Assembly (NCBI GenBank): GCA_963808815.1
Contig: CAWEGI010000017.1
Location: forward strand, 293,994-357,993
DNA length: 64,000 nt
DNA from: DATBLE01 sp963808815
Lineage (GTDB): Bacteria; Actinomycetota; Thermoleophilia; Gaiellales; Gaiellaceae
Direction of reading: 5' to 3'
This document shows positions 8,441 to 18,742 of the stretch, in pieces. A program made the translations under genes and the position numbers. The notes under the pieces were generated by a model. That model was given only the letters and a program-made list of their open reading frames with translations. It had not been told where the DNA came from and searched no databases. Position 1 is the stretch's first letter, and the number at the start of each line of letters is the position of its first letter.

Positions 8441-9488
8441 AACGCCTCCTCGAGCAGCGCGGCCAGCACCTTGTCCGAGTCGAAGTACTCTTCCGCGACC
8501 GCTCGGGCCGCCCGAGCATGGCGGTCGTAGTCGTCGACGATCGCCCGCGCGCCGGCCGCTGCCTCGTCGGGCGTCGCGGAAGGCGAGCAGCCCCTCGCCG
8601 ACCGGGAAGTGCTGCGAGAAGCCGGTGTCCTGGACGAGCACCGGCCGTGCCGGAGGCGAGGTAGCGCGTGCTGCGGTCGCTGAACCAGCCGCTGCCGGTC
8701 TCGACGTAGATCCCCTGCGCGACCGAGAACTCGGCGCCGGAGCCCTGCACGTAGTCGCGGAAGCCGTCCGGCTCGGCCGCCACCTCCGGATCGACGAGGT
8801 GCCAGCCCTGCCCGCTCGAGCGCCTCCCGGTCGGCCGCGTCCGCGGGGTCGATGTCGAGCGCAGCCTCGAACGCCAGACCGGTCTCGCGCGGGAAGGTCG
8901 CAGGAACGTGCGCCACTGGTGGTGCTTCAGCCCGTACGGCTCGATCGGCCCGAACGGCGAGCGCCAGGTCGAGACGGTGGTGAAGCGGTCGAAGCCCCCG
9001 TCGGCCGACCGGCCACTCGTCGAGCACGACCGGCGGCCGGGTGTGACGCCAGTCGATCCCGCACGTGGGGATCGGGCAGCCGCGCTCGCCGATGTTCTGG
9101 CCGATCGTGAAGTAGACGTCGTGCCCGGGGATCTGCTCGATCCCCCGCTCGTGCCAGAACTGCGTGAACCCGGGGTCGATGTCGACGAACGCAGTCCGCC
9201 GGAACCGGCGGCGGACCGTCGTCGGAGCGGACGTTGCCGCTGATGTTGACGAGCAGGTCGCCGCCCTGCGGCCGTGTCGGCTGCCGGGCGGTAGTCGAGC
9301 CCGAACCGTTCGGCGACCGCGCGCGCGTAGGCGAGCGCCTCCGGCGGAGTCGCGTCGTGCGCCTCCTCGATCAGGCGCACGTCGCAGCCGAGCCGGCGGA
9401 AGCCGAGCGCGTAGCTCAGCCGCACCCAGGCCTCGCCGCCGTTCCCGGCCTTGCTCGCCAGCGCGCCGGCGACCGCGACCACGGTCAC
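8437..9488 (-). CDS. GT-B-type glycosyltransferase, paralogue 2 of 3 in tandem, frameshifted
   Basis: It begins at GTG 9488, overlapping the stop of the previous paralogue as GTGA, and ends with LLEEAL at 8437. The N-terminal part has GNGGEAWVRLSYALGFRRLG, the middle has HTRPPVVLDEWPVG and YGLKHHQWRTFL, and the C-terminal part has a SDRSTRYLASG segment and an EEYFDSDKVLAALLEEAL end helix. Indels lie near 9220, 9070, 8810, 8650 and 8580. Expected product ~350 residues. It resembles the genes on either side and the N-terminal half of the fusion at 24106-26605, which indicates repeated duplication within the cluster. Each copy probably adds a different sugar or linkage. Confidence 0.72.
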
Positions 9489-10615
9489 GACCCGAGCTCC
9501 TCGAGCAGCCGCGGCAGGACGAGCCGGGCAGTCGAAGCTCTGCCTCGGCGAGCCGGCGGGCCGCTCTCGCGTGCGTCGGGTAGTCGGCGAGGATCCGCTC
9601 CGCCCCGTCGACCGCCTCGTCCAGCGTCGAGAACGTGACGCAGCCCCTCGCCGAGCGGGTAGTGAGCGGCCAGGCCGGTGTCCTGGACGAGCGCCGGCTT
9701 GCCGCTCGCGAGGTAGCAGGCTGTTCGGTCGCCGAGCCAGCCGGTGCGCGAGCGTCACGTAGATCCCCTTCGCGACCGTGAGCTCCGCCAGCGAGCCCTG
9801 CACGAACCGCAGGTAGGCGCCGGGGTCGGCGGCGACCTCGCTCGGGTCGACGAGCAGCCAGCCGTTCTCGCGCAACGACTCGAGGTCGTTCGCGTCGCTC
9901 GCGTCGATCTCGAGCGCGACCCGGAACGGCGCGTCAACCCTGGAGGGAAGCTCGACGAACTTCCGGAACTCGTGGACGCGGAGACCGAGGCTTTGCCCGT
10001 CGTACTCGATCCGGTCGTACGGGCCGCGCCAGCTGCCGACGGTCGTGAAGTCGTCGCCACCTGGCGCAACGGGGCAGCGGTCGAGCACGACCGGGTGCGG
10101 GATCGTCAGCCAGCGGAGCCCGCAGGTCGGGCACGCCGCAGCCGTCGCTCGCCGACGTTCCGCCCGACCGTGACGAAGTCGTCGTGACCCGCGAACACGT
10201 CCGCGAGGCCGAGCTCCTTCCAGACCTGACCGAACCCCGGATCGATGTCGAGGAAGACGCGCCGCCGGGCGGCGGCCAGCAGCTCGGGATCGCGCACGAA
10301 GCCCATGACGTTGAGCAGGAAGCGCGCCTCGGCCGTCGCGCGCGAGCGTCTCCTCGCGGCTGAGCCCGCCGAGCGACTGTCCCTCCGCGCCGAGGACGCA
10401 GTAGGGGATGCCCTCGCCGCTCGAGCAGACCGTCGCAGGTAGCCGAGCGCACGCCTGCTCGTCCATCTGATCATGCCCGGCTCGAGCCGGTCGACGACGG
10501 TCACGTCGAAGCCGAGCTCGCGGAAGCCGAGCACGTACTGGAGCAGCGCCCAGGCGTGCCCGCCGTAGCCGGCCCGCTGCGCGAGCGCCGCGCCGATGAC
10601 GATCGAGTCGGGCAT
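9485..10615 (-). CDS. GT-B-type glycosyltransferase, paralogue 1 of 3 in tandem, frameshifted
   Basis: First gene of the five-gene downstream unit. ATG 10615 gives MPDSIVIGAAL, then GYGGHAWALLQYVLGFRELG. Later blocks are FLDIDPGFGQVWKELGLADV, RVHEFRKFVELPSRVDAPF and ENGWLLVDPSEVAADPGAYL. It ends with RLVLPRLLEELGS at 9485. Indels near 10450, 10140, 9750, 9645 and 9530 split the frame; at 9755 an extra C in ACGCTCGCGC displaces an expected TGWLGDR segment. Its stop overlaps the next start as GTGA. The family is seen in actinobacterial and chloroflexi-type glycan clusters; the donor sugar is unknown. Confidence 0.72.
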
Positions 10616-10759
10616 CGCCGCGCAGCGTATGGCACGGGCTCCCCGACACAAAGACCGCGCAACCCATGGGGCTACGGCGCTTCCTGCTACTGATGGAATC
10701 CCCATCTCACCTAGGCGAATGTCGCGGCCACGGTAATGCCCGGCATCGAGCCAGAACTG

Positions 10760-10781
10760 CTGCAAAAAGGAATGTCTACAA
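10760..10781 (-). promoter_or_regulatory. Candidate shared upstream motif, copy 2
   Basis: The plus strand reads CTGCAAAAAGGAATGTCTAC-AA, a near copy of 4982-5002, 145 bases upstream of the first gene of the GT-B paralogue unit. A weaker third match (CTGCAAAAAGCATGGTTG) lies at 36071-36088. A role in transcription is only a suggestion. Confidence 0.25.
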
Positions 10782-10857
10782 CTCGGTAGCTGCTACCGAT
10801 CCGTGTCGTCTCCTCGTGGGGTTCGCCTGGGCGCAGACCCGAAACGCGGCTTGATCC

Positions 10858-12357
10858 CTATCGGGTCTGCAATTTCCCCAGGGCGTAATGGTCTTCGATT
10901 CTTGCCGGGCTCAGCGCCTTGTTGTAGATGGCGACGTCGTCGAGGAGACCAGCGAAGTCCGGACTCGGCCGAGGCCCCCAGCCGATGGTGGCAAGACCGC
11001 CGCCGGAGGCTAGCAATCTGGCCGAGCAGGCCCGGGTGTTCCGTCGTCGCCTCAAGCACACCGTTCACGTAGATCCGCAGCTTGGAGCCGTCGTACGTCC
11101 CAACGACGTGATAGATCCGCCCGGGCACGATCGTCGTCACGCTCGTGACACCCGAATACATTCCTGCCTTGTCCGCAAGGTCAAACGAGAACTTCGGAGC
11201 AGCCCCGCCGATGATCGCGATCTGCCCCCGCTTGAACTCATCGACCAGCACCCAACCCGACTGCACCGCGGACGGCACCACCTTCGCATCGACCCACGCC
11301 TCCATGCTCAACTGGGCGCCCGACTCGAGCTCTTCGAGGGACGGAAAAACATCCGGCTCGCGTGACCGTCAAAACGCGCCGACGCCATCGAACCACGAAC
11401 CAACGGCCGCGGAGCCACCCCCACCTTCGTCAAAAACCCGCATTCCCATTCCCACTCGAATCCGCCACCGACTGCCCCCGCGCCTCCCCCAAACGCCAAA
11501 AAGCCACAGGCGAATCAGCCAAGACCGTGGGGACGTAAGGCGTCAAGGTGCCCTTCACGTAGTGGGAACGGACATCGCCTGCAGGAAGCGCCTTGTTGTA
11601 GATGGCGACGTCGTCGAGGAGACCAGCGAAGGTCCGGACTCGGCCGAGGCCCCCAGCCGATGGTGGCAAGACCGCCGCCGGAAGCTAGCAATCTGGCCGA
11701 GCAGACCCGGGTGTTCCGTCGTCGCCTCAAGCACACCGTTCACGTAGATCCGCAGCTTCGAGCCGTCGTACGTCCCAACGACGTGATAGATCCGCCCGGG
11801 CACGATCGTCGTCACGCTCGTGACACCCGAATACATTCCTGCCTTGTCCGCAAGGTCAAACGAGAACTTCGGAGCAGCCCCGCCGATAGATCGCGATCTG
11901 CCCCCGCTTGAACTCATCGACCAGCACCCAACCCGACTGCACCGCGGACGGCACCACCTTCGCATCGACCCACGCCTCCATGCTCAACTGGGCGCCCGAC
12001 TCGAGGCTCTTCGAGGGACGGAAAAACATCCGGCTCGCGTGACCGTCAAAACTCGCGGACGCCATCGAACCACGAACCAACGGCCGCGGAGCCACCCCCA
12101 CCTTCGTCAAAGACCCCGCATTCCCATTCCCGCTCGAATCCGCCACCGACTGCCCCCGCGCCTCCCCCAAACGCCAAAAAGCCACAGGCGAATCAGCCAG
12201 CACGGCCTTCGCGTAGCGACTGCGTGAATTGCCCGCTGCCCGCTGGAATCCGGCGACGCGCCGCATCGGCGCTGCGGACCCCTCCCAGAAGAACTGAGAG
12301 CGCTGCTATCCCCGTCAGAATGCGACCGCCTGCCCAGCCAACCGCTGAGCGATCCAC
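10858..12357 (-). CDS. Secreted two-LamG-domain protein, frameshifted
   Basis: GTG 12357 opens a signal peptide (ILTGIAALSVLLGGVRSADA). Two near-identical LamG/concanavalin-A-like domains follow. Each begins SPVAFWRLGEARGQSVADSS and continues GSMASASFDGHASRMFF, LSMEAWVDAKVVPSAVQSGW, IVPGRIYHVVGTYDGSKLRI and a closing LLDDVAIYNKAL. The last copy ends RIEDHYALGKLQTR. Such domains bind glycans or act as jelly-roll adhesins outside the cell. Several indels split both copies; because the copies are ~98% identical, the indels show up directly when the two are compared. Expected product ~495 residues. Confidence 0.75.
10921..11521. repeat. LamG direct repeat, copy A
   Basis: A ~601-base unit, about 98% identical to 11595-12200, offset by 674 bases at its left end. 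Differences are about a dozen, of which at least four are single-base indels in a region that should be coding. See copy B. Confidence 0.9.
11595..12200. repeat. LamG direct repeat, copy B
   Basis: Partner of 10921-11521. The indels that distinguish it include GCGAAGGTCC against GCGAAGTCC, GATAGATCG against GATGATCG, and CTCGAGGCTC against CTCGAGCTC. The high identity means recent duplication or ongoing gene conversion. Confidence 0.9.
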
Positions 12358-12578
12358 GGGCAACCAACAGATCTACACTATCCTTCCGACGGCTGACCGG
12401 GAAGCAGCGCTCGCAGCCGAAGGCATGCCGAGCATGTCCGACTCTGGAGGGCTGACTCCGGAGACGACGAGGTGCGTCCCGGGCACCGGGCTCTCGCGCT
12501 GCCCTCCAACGCGGGCTTCAGGCACCCTGGGCGTTGTAGAACACGACAACGACCGAGACCATTCGGTGGACCCGGTCT

Positions 12579-13580
12579 TTAGGACGACGCCTCGGCGAAT
12601 GCGTCGTGGACGCGTCGCTCGAAGTCGCCGACGCTCCAATTCTCGACCATCAGCCGTGACAGCTCGAACGGAGACACGTCTCTCTCGAGCACACCACCCT
12701 CGGCCGCACAGGCCCGACGAAATCCGCAGTCGGCAACGATCGCAACCGTCTCCGGCGTGTAGTCCCGATACGTGCCGTGGGGATAGGCGAAGCTCTCGAC
12801 CGGCCGGCCGATGATCTCCTCGAGCAAGCGGCGGCTGCCGGCGATCTCCTCCCTCTGCTCGGACGGTCCGAGTGTCGACAACCGCGGGTGCGTCAGCGTG
12901 TGCGCACCGACCTCGATTCCTTCGATCGCCGCGAGCTCCGACGTTTCCCAGAGTGAGAGTGCGCGCATTTCCGAACGGGCGACGCGGTCCTGTCCGACCC
13001 GGTCCGCCAGGAGGGAGATCGCGTCGTCGCGTTTGCGGTGGTCGAAGAGGTGAGCCGGCGATAGAGCTCCATGTAGAGCCTCTGCCTCGGAGTCTGCGGC
13101 TCGGCGCTCGCCTTCCAGGTGAAATCGTCTCCGCTCTCCGCCGTTGTCAAATCCCAGTGGAGGAACTCGTCTCCGATCGCGATCTCGATCTCCTGGGGAA
13201 GCTGCGGAGCTGCCAGCACGATCCGCTCGAGTTCGTCCCACCAGAACTCACGGTCGCTTCCGAGCTGTCCGCCGACGAGGAAGAAGGTGGCAGGGAACGC
13301 CCGCCGTGCCAGCGCGTGGGCAGCGGCGAGGTTGTCCGCGTAACCGTCGTCGAAGGTGATCGCGATGCGTCTGCCGTTTGTTCCCGTCCGAAGGGCGTGT
13401 TCGAGGCTCGCGACCTCGTATTCCGAGGCGAGGAGCTCCAGCTGATCCCGGAACAGCTCGGGCTCACAGCCAGGCCCCATGGATCGCCGTCGCGTCGGCA
13501 ACGCGGTGGTACATGAGGATCAACGTTCCCCCACCGATGTCCGAGGCCGCGAAGCTGCGGCTCGGAGCCGAAGCGTGCAC
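12579..13580 (-). CDS. Polysaccharide deacetylase (NodB domain), frameshifted
   Basis: A CE4 family deacetylase: the LILMYHRVADA entry strand, RRIAITFDDGYADNLA with the catalytic/metal Asp pair, HTLTHPRLSTL with the HxxxH metal motif, and FAYPHGTYRDYT. Indels near 13470 and 13050 split it. The start is uncertain. GTG 13580 is given, but the frame is open through the stop region of the preceding glycosyltransferase, so this may be the C-terminal domain of that protein, separated by one indel near 13640. No signal peptide is visible with this start. It probably removes acetyl groups from the cluster's polysaccharide or precursor. Confidence 0.75.
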
Positions 13581-13633
13581 TCGGAGGTCTTCCGCGACCG
13601 CGCCGCCGGCCAGCGCGAACCGCTGGACGATAC

Positions 13634-15223
13634 TCAGCGACCGGCCTTGCCCGAGCCGACCGACCGCGCGACCCGCGGAGGGAGATCGGCGAGCGCGGCG
13701 ACCCCGGCCTCGAGGAAGTCCGGCGGCAACTGATCGGATTCGGACATGAAGAGCACCAAGATCCGCGGACGGCCCGCAGGCCCCGCATCCTGGTGTTCCG
13801 ATAGGGCCGTCGCGAAGCGGACACCGGGAAAAGCCGACACAACTGCCCCTGGCGCGTCGGTTTCCGCCACAACCAGCGCCTCGTAGACCGGATAGCTCTG
13901 ACCCGTCAGGCTCCCCAGCGCTTTCGGGAGATCGCCGCCGTCCGTGGCCAAGATAATGACGGAAACGAGCGGGTACCCGATATCGGCGTCTTCTGAACGG
14001 AAACATCGAGTTGCGCGGAAGCGACCGATCTCGGCGCAGGCACCGTCCTCGAGGACGGCGACGACGAGACCTCGAGCGGCGACATCCCGACCAGGCTGAC
14101 GGACGTCCGGAAGCCCGCTGCCTGCGCCTCCTTGCGATCCGGGAAGGCGGCCACCAGATCGGGCCTGGGCTTGTCGACCGGCGCCGAGCCGATGAGCTGT
14201 TCCCCCGACCAGAGCTCGGCCGCGCGGACGCGCGCGCGATCTCCCATCGCCCAGCCCAGAACGTGGATCCGGCGGCCCGCAGCTCGCGTCCCCGACTGGG
14301 GGAAATCGAGAGACGCCCCGGCCAGCTTCGGGTCCGCTCGGACCTCCACCCATTCGACGACGGACGGCGCAGTCGGGAAACGATATGGCTCCAGTTCGGC
14401 CGCGAGGAGTCGAGAAGTTCGTCGTCGGCCACGTCTTGACTCGGAGGTATCGGTCGAGCCAGCTGAGAAAAGCCTGACGGGCCGGATTGAGATCGAGCGG
14501 GTGTAGCTCCCCGGTGCGAAGCCCGACCGAACAGGCACTCTCCTCGTGCTGCCTATAGCGGTCCCAGCAGCGTCCGGACACGAACACGCGCTCGTCCAGG
14601 AAAACCTTTGCAAAGAAGGCCTGGTCCTCGAAGAGAGCCCGGAACGACTCCTCGAAGCCACCAAGACGCGTCGTAGACGCCTCGACGGATCAGCATGCTG
14701 CAGGTGTAGGGAGGATTCCCGTCGTTGCGGATCAGCGGCGCGACGAGCGACGGAGGCTCGACGACGGAATCGAGCGGGACGGCCGGGTCGTACAGGTAGT
14801 CCTGTTGCGCGCCTGCCGAGCTCGGATCCCACGAGAACCACCACTGGGTGCGGCCGTAGACCATCGCGACCTCGGGATGGAGCTCCAGCAGCTCGACCTG
14901 CTCGGCGAGCTTCTCGGGCAGCCACACGTCGTCCGCGTCGAGGAACGCAACGAGCTCGCCGCTCGATACCGCCGACCCCACGGTTTCGCGACGCGCTCAT
15001 CCCGCGGTTGCGCCCCCCGGAGTGGGTGACGTAGCGGATTCGCCCGTCCCGCGCGGCGAGCTCCTTGGCGATCTCTGCGCTGCGGTCGGTCGAGCCGTCG
15101 TCGACCAGGATGAGCTCCCAATTCGCGTATGTCTGCGCGAGGACGCTCTCGACCGCATCGGCGCAGGAAGCGTTCCTCGTCGAGGAAGATGACGACGACT
15201 GAGACGAGTGGGTCGCGCGCCAT
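13634..15223 (-). CDS. Multidomain family 2 glycosyltransferase, frameshifted
   Basis: Starts at ATG 15223 with MARDPLVSVVVIFLDEERFL. The N-terminal GT-A domain has VDDGSTDRS, SASRNRG and FLDADDVWLPEKLAEQVELL. An accessory beta-type domain follows, with VLGWAMGDRARVRAAEL and KPRPDLVAAFPDRKEAQAAGF. A second, weaker GT-A-like part has PLVSVIILATDGGDLPKALG and ILVLFMSESDQLPPDFLEAG. Indels near 15180, 14980, 14690, 14420 and 14050 split it. It lies 5 bases after the GT2-methyltransferase gene. In the second GT-like domain the usual DxD is replaced by SES, so it may be inactive or structural. It may continue into the deacetylase downstream. Confidence 0.72.
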
Positions 15224-15228
15224 CGCGA

Positions 15229-17056
15229 TCAGCCCGCATCGCCCTTGACTGCTCGCACGGCGACCGTGACCGGGTAGTTGGGGTCTGGAAAGTCCAGCTC
15301 CGCCGGATCGAGCTCCTCAACCGCGATCCCCCACAGGAACGAGGTCGCCGCGAGCACGTTCCCGTACGCACGGGCGCGGACGTTCGCCTCACCGAACACC
15401 TCGGAGAACATCTGCCTCGCCGAGAGGAGCGTGAAGCTCCAATGCCACGACTCCGACCACTCGACCTGGCTAATCCCAGGAACAGTCACTAGAGCGACGC
15501 CGCCGGGCTTGAGGATCCTCTGGATCGTCTGGACTGCCTCCCGGGGGTCGTGGATGAGGTGGAGCACCTGTGTGACGATTGCGCAGTCGAACGCCGCCCC
15601 GGGAATGGTCTCGCCGGTGGCGAGGTCGCCGACGATCGACGCCTTCGGGTTGTCGGGGAGCAGGCTGAGGACGTCGCTCTGCTTCACACCCGTTGCCCCC
15701 GAATCTCAGCGTGTAGTCGTTCTCCTGGACCTCGAGAACATGACCTCTGACGTCCGCGGCATGGTCGGCCAGAAATGACTCGATGAAATATCTGTCGACA
15801 GGCCGTCCCCGCTCGAAGCCGAAGTTGGTGCTGATTGGTGAGACCCGGCGGAGGTGACCGAAATCGAGGGCGCCGACGGGAGGCGGCGTGTCCTCGGTGG
15901 TCTCCCCGACTCGCCGCTGCCACGCGTTCCGGCCGTGCCGAAGCGCCGTCTCGAGACGGCGATCGCCGGCGACACGGGTTTCCTGCGCGTCGAGGACGCG
16001 GTCGAGCGCCTCGCGTTCCCACCGGCTCCACGGAGAGGATCGTCTGGCGGGGTTTCGACGACGGCTTCGGGATCCGTCCCAACCTCGAAGTCGCATGCGA
16101 GCCGAAGATACAGGTCGTAGTCGGCGAATACTTCCAGAGTCTCGTCGAATCCTCCGACCGCTTCGAGCGCCGCACGCCGGAAGATCGCAGCCCCCGGGGT
16201 CAACACGTAGTTGCGGCCCATCAGAACCGCGTAGTGATCAGAGGTGATCAGCGGTTGCTGCGGGTACTCGGCGTCGTCGTGGTACTCGCGCGTGACGACG
16301 CACTTACCCGACACGAAGGCGCATTCGGGCTGCGCGGCGAGCTCCTGCAAGCCCCGTTCCAGTGCATTCGGCAGCAGCCGCTCGTTGGAATCGAGAAACA
16401 CGACGGCTGAACCGGCGGACGCCTGGAGCCCAGCGTTGCGGGCAGCAGCCATACCCGGCGAGCCCTCGACGACCTCCAGGTTCGGATAGCGCTGGGAGAG
16501 AGCTCCAGGAAGCCCGTCGTCGGACTCGGTCACGAGGAGAAGCTCAAAGTTGGGATACGTCTGGGCGAGAACGCTCTCGATCGCTCGAGCCGTCAGAGCG
16601 TCACCGTTCTGCGACGTGAGCACCACCGACGCGAGCGTGGCATTGCCCGCCCAGGCTTGCTCGGCGAGGCGGAGCCGTGCCTGCACACCGGCCAGGGGTA
16701 CCCTGCGCTCGTCTTCGAGGATCATGTCGACCCTGAGCTTCAGCGGCCTCAGGCCCAGAAGGGGAACGGTGACGGCGAAGCCGGCCGTCTCAGCCCCTGC
16801 GTAACCCGGAAACGCCGCAGCGACGTCGGGACGCGATTGGTCAGCGGGGCACTCGCGAGCACGCGCTCGTTCGCTTGCAGCTCGATATGTCGCACCCGCG
16901 CGGTCTCACTGCCGAGGGCCCAGCCGACGAGCAGAAGGGTCCGTCCGCGGACGTGATCCCCTCCCTTGGGAAGGTCAAGATGGCCCATAACCGCGTGCGC
17001 GTGGGCAAGTTGGCTTACGCTCTCGATCGTCACCAGCGCGCCGACAGTGAATCCAT
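15229..17056 (-). CDS. Accessory domain + GT2 + SAM methyltransferase fusion, frameshifted
   Basis: ATG 17056 has AGGAG five bases upstream, a clear ribosome binding site. Domains in order: the GW accessory domain (VGWALGSETARVRHIELQ, then RPDVAAAFPGYAGAETAGF); a GT-A domain (ASVVLTSQNGDALTARAIES, MAAARNAGLQASAG, VVFLDSNERLLP); and a class I methyltransferase that begins NFGFERGRPVDRYFIESFLA and has VTQVLHLIHDPREAVQTI and RILKPGGVALVTVPG. Indels near 17030, 16838, 16030 and 15690 split it. About 600 residues. Fusing glycosyl transfer to methylation suggests that methyl groups cap or decorate the growing glycan. The DxN in place of DxD in the GT domain is worth checking. Confidence 0.75.
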
Positions 17057-17063
17057 CCTACTC

Positions 17064-17563
17064 CTAGAGGAAGAGATCGCCTTCTCGCCAAGCCCCGCCG
17101 ACGCTCAGCGTCTCCGCGACAACCATCGTCGACGGCGGCCCTCTTCGGGCTGGGAGCCCTCCGGCGGTCGTGGGGCGGTCGATCCAGCCACGCGATCTCC
17201 CTGACGCATTCGATCGCGCCCTCACGCGGCGGCCGTTTCGAGGACGGCGTCCACTCGACCGGTGCGCCCTCGACGTCAATCCGTGCGCGGAACCCTGCAC
17301 ATTCGGCTCCGAGGACTTCGGGAAAGGCCTGCCCAAGGTCGAGACCAGCATGGTTGACTCGAGTGACGACCGGCACTCCCCGGCCGCCCTGCATCTCGAC
17401 ACGCTCCACGCGTCCGCTCCTGGGAATGACCCAGCCGATGACGTCCAACAGCGTTGCGCCGGTGACCGGCGGGCCAATCCAGGTGAGGCCCGAGCAGATC
17501 CGGGACCGGCGACTCCTGAACCAACTCGACGACCTCGAATTCGGGCGATCCTGCCTCAGCCAT
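17064..17563 (-). CDS. Stand-alone GW accessory-domain protein, frameshifted
   Basis: About 165 residues from ATG 17563 (MAEAGSPEFEVVELVQESPV) to TAG 17064. The core has VIGWVIPRSGRVERVEMQGG, then LDLGQAFPEVLGAECAGF, the same pattern as the accessory domain in the neighbouring glycosyltransferases, and it ends GGAWREGDLFL. No catalytic domain is seen. Indels near 17450 and 17150 split it. It sits between a methyltransferase and the fusion gene in the same operon, with 9- and 7-base gaps. It could be a partner subunit or a glycan-binding adaptor; this is inference. Confidence 0.55.
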
Positions 17564-17572
17564 AGAACCTAT

Positions 17573-18133
17573 TTACTTCACGGCCTCGACGAAAAGACTC
17601 TCCGCTGGCCTGTTGTCCAACGAAACGATTTCAGGAAACTCGCTCACCGTCTCGCGAAAGGTGCACCTGTCGATCCGGCTGTAACCGGCCTCTGCCAGGA
17701 GCTCAGACACGAAGTCGAAGGTGAACACCGTTCTCGAAAAGCCGTACCAGAGAAGCTGCACCACGAGCTTGGCTCCAAGAGACTCGGCACGCTCGTCGGG
17801 GACGAGGAAATAGCCGCGGTCGCCGCGCCGATATGCATCGACGGCGAGATCGAGGTCCGGCAACGCGAGCCGGAGGACGCCGCCGGGCCGCAACACGCGG
17901 TGAAGCTCGCGAAGAGCGGGGACCTGTTCCTCGAGGGTCAGTTCCGGAAAGGCGTGGACGCTAACCGCGTAGTCGATGGACTCATTCGCAAGCGGTAGGC
18001 CGTCTCTGATGTCGCAACACAGATCTACCCCAGGCAGATCCTTCGCATCGGCGTTGATCCAACCGGGCTCGATCCAATCCCCGCAACCCCAGTGCAGGCG
18101 ACTCATTCCATTCGACTCGGGTTCACTCGACAT
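17573..18133 (-). CDS. Class I SAM-dependent methyltransferase
   Basis: About 186 residues, unbroken. Methyltransferase type 11 features: SRLHWGCGDWIEPGWINAD (motif I with GCG), DIRDGLPLANESIDYAVSVH, and ELHRVLRPGGVLRLALPDLD. ATG 18133 overlaps the end of the ParB-like gene by 11 bases and gives MSSEPESNGMSRLHWG; a longer version from 18229 would extend into that gene. Such proteins commonly methylate sugars or lipids in polysaccharide clusters. One of very few genes between 3 and 31 kb without a frameshift. Confidence 0.78.
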   Translation of the reverse strand: MSSEPESNGMSRLHWGCGDWIEPGWINADAKDLPGVDLCCDIRDGLPLANESIDYAVSVHAFPELTLEEQVPALRELHRVLRPGGVLRLALPDLDLAVDAYRRGDRGYFLVPDERAESLGAKLVVQLLWYGFSRTVFTFDFVSELLAEAGYSRIDRCTFRETVSEFPEIVSLDNRPAESLFVEAVK

Positions 18134-18742
18134 GCTCAGCCTTCCCGGACGGCTCGCCCTCGAAGACCGCCTGGCCTCGCAGCTGGGGACAGCCGGCGAC
18201 TTTGGCCGCGAACAACCGATGCCAGCCATCGACCAGGCGACCGCCGAGCGCGTCAGGAGAACCGACCGGATACACGCGCAGCGGATAGTGCGGCATCGGA
18301 TTGCTCACCGTGACGACGATCGGCTCGACCAGATTCACGACGTCGGCGTCGCGATCGCCGACCACGTCGAAGTTCTTGAACCGCTCCCGCACGCGTTCCC
18401 TCGCCTGGTCGAGGTCGAGGAGCTGCGTGCTGATCCCGGGGTCGTGTCCCCGCGGCGCGTAGTACCTCACCACATAGCAGAAGTAGATGTTCGCGTCGGT
18501 GATCTCTACGCGGCGTCCCGATATTGCAGATAACCCTTGAGGAAGAGAAACCAGTACACCCAGCCGCTATAGACGAAGAACATCGCATCCTCAGAACGAC
18601 GATAGAGTCGAGGCCGACCTCCATCTCCGCCACTGCCGCGATAATTCGTCGAACTGTCCGCGAACGAAAATTCGCGAAAAAACGTTCCTGCAAGCAGGTT
18701 CGCTGAGCGTCGACGACGAAATCGGCGACCGTGGCACGTCAT
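18123..18742 (-). CDS. ParB-like domain protein in the glycan cluster, frameshifted
   Basis: The C-terminal half has VVNLVEPIVVTVSNPMPHYP and GGRLVDGWHRLFAAKVAGC, the pattern of ParB/Srx-type nucleotide-binding domains. The N-terminal half has an aromatic segment (MFFVYSGWVYWFLFLKGYLQ) and, in another frame, ERFFANFRSRTVRRIIAAVA. Indels near 18600 and 18510 split it. ATG 18742 overlaps the upstream methyltransferase stop as ATGA. About 205 residues. There is no ParA, plasmid or prophage context, so DNA partitioning is unlikely; a CTP/ATP-using role in sugar processing is only a guess. Confidence 0.55.

Noticed and set aside
10858..12357. CRISPR array or mobile element suspected from the long direct repeats
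   Set aside because: The repeats are ~600 bases of coding sequence for LamG domains, not short repeats with spacers; no transposase or terminal inverted repeats.
17058..17066. Two in-frame TAG codons inside an apparently continuous frame, suggesting stop-codon recoding
   Set aside because: The stretch contains AGGAG followed five bases later by ATG 17056; the first TAG is an ordinary stop of the upstream gene and a new gene starts there.
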